This document shows positions 8,357 through 15,245 of a DNA stretch of 26,966 nt, in pieces. The translations under genes and the position numbers were made by a program. The stretch is from contig JAILAS010000014.1 of NCBI GenBank assembly GCA_024681495.1, positions 1-26,966 on the forward strand, read 5' to 3'. The stretch comes from Eubacterium sp. (lineage in GTDB: Bacteria > Bacillota > Clostridia > Lachnospirales > Lachnospiraceae). Every line of letters begins with the position of its first letter. Position 1 is the stretch's first letter. The notes beneath the pieces are model-generated. The model was not told the origin of the DNA, made no database searches, and was given only the letters and a program-made list of their open reading frames with translations.

Positions 8357-8393
8357 TACCGGGCCGGTTCACGAACCCGCAAACTCCCCGGTA
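8357..8393 (-). promoter_or_regulatory. Stem-loop in the radA 5' leader
   Basis: Outer arms TACCGGG (8387-8393 read on minus) and CCCGGTA (8357-8363) pair perfectly, and an inner GGTTC/GAACC pair sits inside. The hairpin ends about 21 bases before the radA start codon, just ahead of the ribosome site, and is followed on the minus strand by a weakly T-rich stretch. It could be a poor terminator for the gene upstream or a regulatory leader; the sequence does not decide. Confidence 0.5.
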
Positions 8394-8462
8394 CCTTACA
8401 TAATACGTGTCAATTAATGATATTGTTTACGGGGCCTTTCCCCGTCTATCAAAGATGACATC

Positions 8463-8876
8463 TCAGTCTTTTTTTATCGAAACCTCTACTGCTTTACCCG
8501 CATCGAGCTCCACGGAAAGGCTTATCTTACCACTCATATTGGTCTTCATGGCACCGGCCGACTCCCCGTCGATGGTGACATTGTACTCAGTGTCATCCTC
8601 CAGTCCCAAGGTGATCTGAGCGTCCTCTTTACCCTCTACCGTGAATGTGACTCCGTCTTCTCCGGCTTTAAGCCCCGTAACGGCTGTTCCGGGAACCGAC
8701 TCATAGAGAAACATACCGTTCTTCTCAAGCTTGGTGATTTCCCCAAAGGTCTTTACCTTATATATGTCACCCTTGAATTCGAAATCCTCCAGCTTTGACT
8801 TAGATGAAAGCTCATAATTACCGAAACTGATGCTATCATCCGTCTCCGTGCGCAGCAGTTCTGCAACGACTGACAT
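8463..8876 (-). CDS. Small conserved beta-rich protein of unknown function
   Basis: The protein has 137 residues, no signal peptide and no membrane segment. It alternates short beta-type strands (SISFGNYELSSKSKLEDFEF, DIYKVKTFGEITKLEKNG, VTFTVEGKEDAQITLGL, YNVTIDGESAGAMKTNMSG, ISLSVELDAGKAVEVSIKK). From memory, similar short proteins recur in Lachnospiraceae genomes, sometimes under the label endosialidase, but nothing here resembles a sialidase catalytic domain and I do not support that name. The ATG at 8876 has AAGGAGG 7 bases upstream. A possible -10 (TATACT on minus, 8944-8949) suggests it has its own promoter between clpC and itself. Confidence 0.75.
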   Translation of the reverse strand: MSVVAELLRTETDDSISFGNYELSSKSKLEDFEFKGDIYKVKTFGEITKLEKNGMFLYESVPGTAVTGLKAGEDGVTFTVEGKEDAQITLGLEDDTEYNVTIDGESAGAMKTNMSGKISLSVELDAGKAVEVSIKKD

Positions 8877-8943
8877 GTTGCTACCTCCTTATTCGGTTGT
8901 TTAATGTGCAAACGGAAGTAATCTCCCCGTTCCTTAACTAAAA

Positions 8944-8949
8944 GTATAA
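8944..8949 (-). promoter_or_regulatory. Possible -10 box for the small beta-rich protein
   Basis: TATACT on the minus strand lies about 68 bases before the start codon at 8876. No good -35 is found at 16-18 bp, so this is weak. Confidence 0.35.
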
Positions 8950-8978
8950 CCCATAGACGGCCCGATTTCCACCAAATT

Positions 8979-11438
8979 TTACTTGGATTTGTCCGTCTCG
9001 AAAACAATCTGTTTCTTCGAAAGCCGAACCTTCACCCGGTCGCCCTTCTTGACCTTTCCGGCGAGGATTTCCTCGGCGAGCACATCCTCTAAATCGCTCT
9101 GAATGCGCCTCTTCAAGGGGCGCGCTCCGTACTTGGGATCGTAGGATTCCTTTGCCAGATGCTTCTTCACGCTGTCCATGATGTTGAGCTCTATGTCGAG
9201 GTTCTCCCTGCAGCGCTTTACGAGGCTCCTGGTCAGAAGGTTTACTATCTTCTTCATGTCGTCGAGCGTGAGCGCGTGGAAGACTATAGTCTCGTCAATC
9301 CTGTTCAAAAACTCGGGCTTGAACATGTGGCGCACCTCGTCCATGACGAGTCCCTTCATCCTCTCATAATCGATCTCCGCAGTGTCGCCTGTGCCTCCGA
9401 ATCCGAGCTTCTTAGGCTCCACAATATGCTGCGCGCCGGCGTTCGAGGTCATGATGATTACAGTGTTCTTGAAGTCCACCCTCCTGCCCCTCGAGTCGGT
9501 GATGCGCCCGTCGTCGAGCACCTGAAGGAGCATGTTCATAACGTCCGGATGAGCCTTCTCCACCTCGTCGAAGAGGATTACGGAGTAGGGATTGCGCCTG
9601 ACCTTCTCGGAGAGCTGTCCGCCCTCGTCGAAGCCCACGTATCCGGGAGGCGATCCGATCATCTTGGAGACGCTGTGCTTCTCCATGTACTCGGACATGT
9701 CGACCCTGATTATGGCGTTTTCGTCGCCGAAGAGCGTCTCCGCAAGCGCCTTGGAAAGCTCGGTCTTTCCGACTCCGGTGGGACCCAGGAACAGGAAAGA
9801 GCCAATAGGCCTGGAGGGATCCTTTATGCCAACCCTGCCCCTCTTTACGGCGCGAGATACGCCCTTCACGGCCTCGTCCTGACCGATGACCCTCCTGTGA
9901 AGCGTCTTCTCGAGACGGCGAAGCTTCTCCGACTCCGCCTCGGTGAGCTGTTTCAGGGGTATCCCGGTCCACTGTGACACGATTAGTGCCACGGACTCTC
10001 CCGTCACCGTGATATTCTTAGCCTTCTCGCTCTTCTTCAGCCTCTCCTGGGCCTTCGCAAGCTCTTCCTCGAGGCGGAGCGAGTCCTTCTTGGCCTGCGA
10101 CGCGTCGTCGAACCTGCCGTCCACGAGGGCCTTCTCCTGCTCCTCGAGCACACTCCGAAGCTCCTCCCTTAATGCGGTGATCTTTCCGGAGTTCTTAAAG
10201 CCGCCGATCCTCTCGCGGGAAGCGGCCTCGTCTATGAGGTCAATGGCCTTGTCGGGCAGGAATCTGTCGTTTACATAACGTATGGACAGCGAAACCGCCT
10301 CCTCTATGGCCTCGTCGGTTATGGTCACATGGTGATGGTCCTCGTACCTGGAGCGAAGCCCCTTTAGTATCTCCACACTCTCCCCGGATGTGGGCTCCTC
10401 GATCATGACGGGCTGGAACCTGCGCTCGAGCGCCGCATCCTTCTCAATGTGCTTGCGATACTCGTCTATGGTGGTGGCACCGATCACCTGGATCTCTCCC
10501 CTGGCCATGGGGGGCTTCAATATGTTTGATGCGTCGATGGCACCCTCTGCGCCTCCCGCGCCGATTATCGTGTGTATCTCATCGATGAAGAGGATGACAT
10601 TTCCGGCAGTGATAACCTCGTTTATCACCTGCTTTATCCTCTCCTCAAACTCTCCCCTGTACTTGGAGCCCGCCACCATTCCGGAGAGGTCTAAGGTTAC
10701 GAGCCTCTTATCTGCCACGGTCTCGGGGACAGTCCCCTCCGCTATCCTCTGCGACAGCGCCTCGACCACGGCGGTCTTGCCCACGCCGGGCTCGCCTATG
10801 AGGCAGGGATTGTTCTTCGTCCTGCGGCTCAGTATCTGCACGACCCTCTGTATCTGAGTCTCCCTTCCTATGACGGGATCCAGGAGGTTTCGCTTCGCCA
10901 TATCCGTCAGGTCCCTCGAATACTTGTCCAGCATGGGTGTGGCGCTGGCCTTCTCGCGGCTTACGGGCTTTCCGTTGGCGAACTCTTTTCTATGCGCAGA
11001 GACGTCCTCGCCGATGGCGATGAGCGTATCGTTATAGAGCTTCTGGAGGTTTACCCCGAGCGTGTTGAGCAGCCTGAAGGCGGCGCACTCCGTCTTAAAC
11101 AGCAATGCGATAAGCAGATGCTCCGTACCCACCGTCTCGGAGCCGAGCTGATCTGCCCTGTAGGACGCGTCCTCGAGCACAGCCATAAGGCTGGGGGAAT
11201 ACCCGTCCCTCTCCATCATCATAACCGCGCCCCCGGGCGCAATGAGGTCGTCAATGAGCTCCATAAGCCTCTCCCTGGAGACATTCTGGGCCCTGAGCAC
11301 CTCGTATGCCACGGTGCCCTTCTCCCTGGCCAGCCCGAACAGAAGATGCTCGGTGCCGACGTAATTGTGCGCTTTAGACTTAGACAGGCTCTCTCCAAGG
11401 CGGAGAGCTTCCTGCGCTTTTTTAGTAAGTGGTTTCAT
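8979..11438 (-). CDS. clpC: ClpC-type AAA+ unfoldase (Clp protease ATPase subunit)
   Basis: The protein has 819 residues, the expected length. Two Clp_N repeats cover about 1-145 (YVGTEHLLFGL and VGTEHLLIALL). The first AAA+ module has Walker A GEPGVGKT near residue 218 and LFIDEIHTIIGAGG. A ClpC-type middle domain with coiled-coil and UVR-like character (ALREELRSVLEEQEKALVDG) sits near 420-490. The second AAA+ module has Walker A GPTGVGKT near 556, YVGFDEGGQLSEKVR and the ClpP-docking LGFG loop. ClpC unfolds damaged proteins for ClpP. The ATG has AGGAG upstream and lies 18 bases after a GntR-type regulator. The usual Gram-positive ctsR, mcsA and mcsB neighbours are absent, so arginine-phosphate targeting may be encoded elsewhere or missing. 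Confidence 0.96.
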   Translation of the reverse strand: MKPLTKKAQEALRLGESLSKSKAHNYVGTEHLLFGLAREKGTVAYEVLRAQNVSRERLMELIDDLIAPGGAVMMMERDGYSPSLMAVLEDASYRADQLGSETVGTEHLLIALLFKTECAAFRLLNTLGVNLQKLYNDTLIAIGEDVSAHRKEFANGKPVSREKASATPMLDKYSRDLTDMAKRNLLDPVIGRETQIQRVVQILSRRTKNNPCLIGEPGVGKTAVVEALSQRIAEGTVPETVADKRLVTLDLSGMVAGSKYRGEFEERIKQVINEVITAGNVILFIDEIHTIIGAGGAEGAIDASNILKPPMARGEIQVIGATTIDEYRKHIEKDAALERRFQPVMIEEPTSGESVEILKGLRSRYEDHHHVTITDEAIEEAVSLSIRYVNDRFLPDKAIDLIDEAASRERIGGFKNSGKITALREELRSVLEEQEKALVDGRFDDASQAKKDSLRLEEELAKAQERLKKSEKAKNITVTGESVALIVSQWTGIPLKQLTEAESEKLRRLEKTLHRRVIGQDEAVKGVSRAVKRGRVGIKDPSRPIGSFLFLGPTGVGKTELSKALAETLFGDENAIIRVDMSEYMEKHSVSKMIGSPPGYVGFDEGGQLSEKVRRNPYSVILFDEVEKAHPDVMNMLLQVLDDGRITDSRGRRVDFKNTVIIMTSNAGAQHIVEPKKLGFGGTGDTAEIDYERMKGLVMDEVRHMFKPEFLNRIDETIVFHALTLDDMKKIVNLLTRSLVKRCRENLDIELNIMDSVKKHLAKESYDPKYGARPLKRRIQSDLEDVLAEEILAGKVKKGDRVKVRLSKKQIVFETDKSK

Positions 11439-11456
11439 CGTTACTCCTGACTGTAT

Positions 11457-11825
11457 TTAAAGATATTCGCTGTAGATTTCCTCGACGAGTGCATGAATCT
11501 CGTCCTTGTCGATGCCCCTGCATGCGGCCTCGGCGAGAGGCACAATGAGGTCCCTCTTGGCGCAGTTTAAGGCGTTAAGATGGTCAAGGTCCAGCGCAAC
11601 CACGGCACCCGTCCTCCTGTCGAGCTTGAGGAATCCCTCCGACCGAAGCAGGGCGTAAGCCTTGTTTACAGTGTGCATATTCACTCCGATATCGTCCGCC
11701 AATGCACGCACGGACGGAAGCGCATCCCCCTCGCAGAGCGCGCGGGTGGCGATGCCCATGATTATCTGATTTCGAAGCTGCATGTATATGGCTTCGTCAC
11801 TGCTGAAATCAATTTCAATGACCAT
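11457..11825 (-). CDS. GntR/YhcF-type transcriptional regulator
   Basis: The protein has 122 residues. The N-terminal winged helix-turn-helix of the GntR superfamily is clear: IDFSSDEAIYMQLRNQIIMG, then EGDALPSVRALADDIGVNMH, TVNKAYALLRSEGFL and RRTGAVV. The short C-terminal tail has no UTRA or FCD effector domain, which matches the YtrA/YhcF subgroup that often represses neighbouring genes. Here the partner is clpC, 18 bases downstream, so it may control ClpC levels and itself. An extended -10 lies upstream, and AAGGGAG precedes the ATG at 11825. Confidence 0.9.
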   Translation of the reverse strand: MVIEIDFSSDEAIYMQLRNQIIMGIATRALCEGDALPSVRALADDIGVNMHTVNKAYALLRSEGFLKLDRRTGAVVALDLDHLNALNCAKRDLIVPLAEAACRGIDKDEIHALVEEIYSEYL

Positions 11826-11850
11826 GTCGTATCTCCCTTCTGTTCTACAT

Positions 11851-11859
11851 ATTATATCA
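11851..11859 (-). promoter_or_regulatory. Extended -10 promoter of the gntR-clpC unit
   Basis: On the minus strand TGATATAAT forms an extended -10 about 25 bases before the regulator's start codon; the -35 is poor (TGGCTA at 17 bp). Reliance on the extended element is consistent with a regulated promoter. Confidence 0.5.
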
Positions 11860-11902
11860 CACTATGCACCGATTAGCCACACGGCGGAGCGAAAACTCAG
11901 CC

Positions 11903-11931
11903 TTGCACTATATCTGCCCGATTGGTATAAT
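11903..11931 (+). promoter_or_regulatory. Promoter of the small membrane protein
   Basis: TTGCAC (11903-11908) and TATAAT (11926-11931) are spaced by 17 bp, about 50 bases before the ATG at 11981. This is one of the best promoter matches in the window and it diverges from the gntR-clpC promoter. Confidence 0.65.
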
Positions 11932-11980
11932 TTCTCAATGTATGACAGTAATTCAGCCTAATTGACCACGGAGGAAAACG

Positions 11981-12259
11981 ATGAAAAAAGTAAAGCAGGT
12001 AATGGCGCTTACAGGCGTGGCACTCCTTTTGATTCTCTACATAATTACGTTTATTCTCGCCATCACGGATAACTCCGGTACTATGCTGATGTTTAAGGCG
12101 AGCTTCATTGCTACCATGGTGGTTCCCATCATGATCTGGGCCTATAGCCTCACCTATAAGTGGATAAGGCGCCTCTCCGAGGATGCCCACAAGGACATGG
12201 AAGAGGCTGCCCGCAAGTCGTCCGAAGAAGTAGAAGACAGCGAAGATACTGACGAATAA
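11981..12259 (+). CDS. Small two-TM membrane protein with acidic tail
   Basis: The protein has 92 residues. Two membrane helices are visible, VALLLILYIITFILAI and ASFIATMVVPIMIWAYSLTY, followed by a cytoplasmic-looking segment WIRRLSEDAHKDMEEAARKS and a very acidic end (EEVEDSEDTDE). I do not recognise a named family. The start has an ideal GGAGGA (11970-11975) and a strong promoter, and there is a terminator after the gene, so it is a complete monocistronic unit and very likely real. The stop codon is the first part of a 21-base repeat shared with another locus in the window. Confidence 0.8.
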   Translation: MKKVKQVMALTGVALLLILYIITFILAITDNSGTMLMFKASFIATMVVPIMIWAYSLTYKWIRRLSEDAHKDMEEAARKSSEEVEDSEDTDE

Positions 12260-12279
12260 TGTCAAGACTCGCTCGCGAG
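12259..12279. repeat. Copy A of the 21-base intergenic repeat
   Basis: Twenty-one bases are identical to 22458-22478, beginning ATGTCAAGACTCG and ending CGCGAG, and the match extends 5 bases further left with one mismatch. Here only the left palindrome arm is complete; the right arm has diverged after GCGAG. The element starts on the last base of the small membrane protein's stop codon. Confidence 0.75.
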
Positions 12280-12297
12280 GATGCGCACGGAATAATA

Positions 12298-12323
12298 AAA
12301 GCCCACGGAAAACCGTGGGCTTT
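12298..12323. terminator. Bidirectional rho-independent terminator
   Basis: The arms GCCCACGG and CCGTGGGC pair perfectly across an AAAA loop, with an A-run on the left and TTTA on the right. It serves the small membrane protein on plus and, in the other direction, purA, whose stop lies 23 bases away. Confidence 0.85.
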
Positions 12324-12345
12324 AGTATGCCTGTATTTATTCGGA

Positions 12346-13626
12346 CTACCTGTAGATGATATCGGAGCGGCCGGGACCGTTCGAAACCATCGTGATGGGG
12401 AAGCCGATCTTCTCCTCGATGAACTCCACGTACTTGCGGCAGTTCTCGGGAAGGTCCTCGTACTTGCGGATGCCGGTGATCTCACACTTCCATCCGGGAA
12501 GCATCTCGTAAACGGGCTTGGCCTTCTTGAGGCGGGCTGTGGTCGGGAAGTCGGTGGTGACTTCGCCGTCTATCTCATATCCCACGCAGACGGGAATCTC
12601 GTCGAGGTAGCCGAGCACATCGAGTACTGTGAACGCAACGTCTGTCGCGCCCTGAAGCCTGCAGCCGTACTTCGATGCCACGCAGTCGAACCATCCCATT
12701 CTCCTGGGGCGTCCGGTGGTGGCGCCGTACTCTCCGCCGTCTCCGCCGCGGCGCCTGAGCTCATCTGCCACATCCTCCTCAAGGATTTCGCTTACGAACT
12801 CTCCCGCTCCAACAGCCGACGAATATGCCTTGCATACAGCGATGACCTGCTTAATCTCGTAGGGGGGAACTCCCGCGCCCACCGCGCCGTAACCGGCCAG
12901 CGTGGACGAGGACGTAACCATGGGATAGATTCCGTGGTCGGGATCCTTCATGGTTCCGAGCTGTCCCTCCAAAAGGACCTCCTTGCCCTCTTTGAGGGCG
13001 TCCTGGATGAGGGCCGCCGTGTCGCAAACGTAAGGAGCGATCTTCTCCTTATAGTCCATGAGCTCGGCATAGATGTCCTCCTCCCTGAGGGGCTCCTTGT
13101 GGTAGAGGTTCTCTATCAGCACGTTCTTCTTGAGAACGACGTTGGCAATCTTCTCCCTGAGCGCCTCCTCATCGTCCCAGAGCTCGCTGACCTGGAAACC
13201 GATCTTGGCGAACTTGTCGGAATAGAACGGGGCGATACCGGACTTGGTGGATCCGAAGGACTTACCGGCGAGCCTCTCCTCCTCGTACTGATCTAAGAGA
13301 ACGTGATAGCTCATGACCATCTGCGCCCTGTCTGAGATTCGGATTTTAGGCATGGGCACTCCGCCTTCTATGATCTCCTTAATCTCGGCAGAAATCCTGG
13401 GCACCGAAAGGGCCACACCGTTTCCGATGACGCTCGTCGTATGATTATAGAACACTCCCGAGGGAAGCGAATGAAGGGCAAACTTACCGTAGTCATTAAC
13501 TATGGTGTGTCCCGCATTGGCTCCGCCCTGAAAGCGGACGATTATGTCGGCATTTTCAGCCAGCATGTCGGTGATTTTGCCCTTGCCTTCATCACCCCAG
13601 TTGGCTCCAACGACTGCTTTTACCAT
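12346..13626 (-). CDS. purA: Adenylosuccinate synthetase
   Basis: The protein has 426 residues, the normal bacterial length. The P-loop GANWGDEGKGK with its catalytic Asp is at 7-17, His40 lies in GGANAGHTIV, and GSTKSGIAPFYSDK and the late GRPRRMGWFD box are intact. The enzyme joins IMP and aspartate using GTP, the first committed step to AMP. The ATG has GAGGAGG about 6 bases upstream. The gene follows the FN3-like secreted protein by 31 bases on the same strand; a small hairpin with arms CTGTAT/ATACAG (13641-13655) sits in that gap near the ribosome site. No separate promoter is evident, so transcription may continue from the upstream gene. It ends at a strong terminator. Confidence 0.97.
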   Translation of the reverse strand: MVKAVVGANWGDEGKGKITDMLAENADIIVRFQGGANAGHTIVNDYGKFALHSLPSGVFYNHTTSVIGNGVALSVPRISAEIKEIIEGGVPMPKIRISDRAQMVMSYHVLLDQYEEERLAGKSFGSTKSGIAPFYSDKFAKIGFQVSELWDDEEALREKIANVVLKKNVLIENLYHKEPLREEDIYAELMDYKEKIAPYVCDTAALIQDALKEGKEVLLEGQLGTMKDPDHGIYPMVTSSSTLAGYGAVGAGVPPYEIKQVIAVCKAYSSAVGAGEFVSEILEEDVADELRRRGGDGGEYGATTGRPRRMGWFDCVASKYGCRLQGATDVAFTVLDVLGYLDEIPVCVGYEIDGEVTTDFPTTARLKKAKPVYEMLPGWKCEITGIRKYEDLPENCRKYVEFIEEKIGFPITMVSNGPGRSDIIYR

Positions 13627-13657
13627 TATTTTCCTCCTCGCTGTATCGAATACAGGC

Positions 13658-14716
13658 TTAAACGTGTATGGTATAGGTATAATACTTGGTCGACGTGACG
13701 GTCTTGCCGTTCACCTTGGTCTTTGTAACCACGGCCACATAGTAATAGTACTTATATACATTAAGGTTCTTCAAAGAGACGCTGCGGCTCTTGGTGGTCT
13801 TCACCTTCTTGAAGTTAAGCTTGGAAATGGCCTTTATGGTCTTCTTTTTCTTCTTGCTCCTGGCGATGTAAACGGTGTACTTCTTAGCCCCTTTTACCTT
13901 CTCCCAGTGCAGCTTGCACGAGCTGGTGCGAAGATTGGTCACGTACATGTAAGGCTGAGGAACCACGGAGAAGATGGTGGATGAACCATAGAACACCTCG
14001 CCGCCGGCCGTCTGGATATAGGGCCTTATTCTGACCTTGTATACGCCCGCCTTCTTAAAGCTCTTGAGCTTCTTGGAAAGGTTCGTGGAATCGGTGTTTA
14101 CGGTCCAGCTCTTTATGACCTTGCCGGACTTCTTCATGAGCGTAATCTGATAGCCGCCGCCCACGTAGAGCATGGCAGCATTGGCCTCGTCCGCCGCCTT
14201 GGCGAACACCTTGAGCTTCCACTTTCCCTTGAGATATACGTACTTGCTGTAGTTACCGTAGCTGTAATCGTACGCGCTTATAGCCGCCGGCAATGTGCAT
14301 GCGGCGTTGTAAACTGCGTAATTATCTTCGTCTACGGTGACCTCTATCTTTGCGTACGAGCCGTTGGTGAGCTCCGTAGCCGTAAAATAGCAGTCTCCCG
14401 TGACAGTCTGCGTGCCGCTCGCTGTGACCTCTGCGGTCTCGGTGTCGGCATTGTACAGATAGTATGTGTACTTGACCGTGTACTCGGTGGTCTCGGTATT
14501 GGCGCTGTCCACCCAGGTTACAGTAAATCCGTCCTCCACGGCCTCAGTCTGCTCGATGGAAGTAATGGTTCCGGCCACCTCACAGGTGCCGGCTCCTCCG
14601 TCCTCTTCGTCCGAATCCGCCGCGATAGCAATGGTATTATACGATGTAAGGCTTATGAGCATCGCAAAAGTCAACAGAAATGACAAAAATCTCTTCATAA
14701 TCATATTACCTTTCAT
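13658..14716 (-). CDS. Secreted Lys/Thr-rich FN3-like protein
   Basis: The protein has 352 residues. A signal peptide is clear (MKRFLSFLLTFAMLISLTSY with cleavage after IAIA-A), then an acidic spacer (DSDEEDGG). The first part, about 45-150, is Thr- and Val-rich and Ig-like (ITSIEQTEAVEDGFTVTW). The last about 200 residues hold FN3-like strands very rich in Lys, Tyr and Thr (LRTSSCKLHWEKVKGAKKYT, SVSLKNLNVYKYYYYVAVVT), resembling the repeats in the GH25 protein of this window. No catalytic motif is seen. It is probably a surface or matrix binding protein. Three ATGs lie close together (residues 1, 5 and 7); the upstream one is kept, but residue 7 would give the cleanest signal peptide. Its promoter is at 14759-14787. 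Confidence 0.8.
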   Translation of the reverse strand: MKGNMIMKRFLSFLLTFAMLISLTSYNTIAIAADSDEEDGGAGTCEVAGTITSIEQTEAVEDGFTVTWVDSANTETTEYTVKYTYYLYNADTETAEVTASGTQTVTGDCYFTATELTNGSYAKIEVTVDEDNYAVYNAACTLPAAISAYDYSYGNYSKYVYLKGKWKLKVFAKAADEANAAMLYVGGGYQITLMKKSGKVIKSWTVNTDSTNLSKKLKSFKKAGVYKVRIRPYIQTAGGEVFYGSSTIFSVVPQPYMYVTNLRTSSCKLHWEKVKGAKKYTVYIARSKKKKKTIKAISKLNFKKVKTTKSRSVSLKNLNVYKYYYYVAVVTKTKVNGKTVTSTKYYTYTIHV

Positions 14717-14758
14717 AAGACCTCTTTCCTAACAAACGCTGGTCAAAACCCGGCAACA

Positions 14759-14787
14759 ATTATACTAGATTGCCGATGATAAATCAA
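14759..14787 (-). promoter_or_regulatory. Promoter of the secreted FN3-like protein
   Basis: On minus, TTGATT (14782-14787) and TATAAT (14759-14764) have a 17 bp spacer. The -35 overlaps the stop codon region of the upstream thioesterase gene, so read-through from that unit could interfere with this promoter. Confidence 0.65.
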
Positions 14788-15242
14788 TCCGCCCCGGGAA
14801 GTTCAATCTGCCCCTTAAGGTAGAAATAGGTGTTCGTGGCGGTGGCCACCAGCGTCCCCTTGTCGTCGTATACGTCGACCCTGTAAACGCAGGTACTCTT
14901 TCCGGCCTTTATCTCATTCGCCTCCGCGTAGAGCGCCGTGGTACGCTGCATCATGGCCGCGTTTACATAATTAATGGAGCTCGAAACCGTGGTGACGGCC
15001 CTGCGCCTGGACACCGCCGCCGCTCCGCCAACCGAATCGGCCAGTGAGAACGTGCAGCCCCCGTGCACAGAACCGATGGGGTTCCCGTGGTGCTGCTGCA
15101 GCTGAATATTGCCCTTGGCGTATCCGAGCCCGATCTCCGTTATATCAATATTGGTGTACTTAGCGAAGAAGTTCACTCCGCTGTTCCTGTACTCCACCAG
15201 CCGGCGGAAGTACTCCTCGTCGTTCATCTGATTAGTAGACAT
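14784..15242 (-). CDS. PaaI-type hotdog thioesterase
   Basis: The protein has 152 residues. The hotdog-fold signature is present: GNPIGSVHGGCTFSLADSVG has the HGG turn and catalytic Asp of PaaI-like acyl-CoA thioesterases, followed by AVTTVSSSINYVNAA, EANEIKAGKSTCVYRVDVYD and GTLVATATNTYFYL. Such enzymes hydrolyse acyl- or aryl-CoA thioesters in the cytoplasm; the substrate cannot be read from sequence. The start is 3 bases after the stop of the ABC-F gene, with a GAGG site inside that gene's end, so the two are co-translated. Confidence 0.88.
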   Translation of the reverse strand: MSTNQMNDEEYFRRLVEYRNSGVNFFAKYTNIDITEIGLGYAKGNIQLQQHHGNPIGSVHGGCTFSLADSVGGAAAVSRRRAVTTVSSSINYVNAAMMQRTTALYAEANEIKAGKSTCVYRVDVYDDKGTLVATATNTYFYLKGQIELPGAD

Positions 15243-15245
15243 ATA

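Noticed and set aside
9159..9977. A 272-codon plus-strand frame
   Set aside because: It is antisense to the highly conserved second AAA+ module of clpC.
12259..13296. A 345-codon plus-strand frame beginning at the 21-base repeat
   Set aside because: It runs through the terminator and antisense to purA; the product has no recognisable motif.
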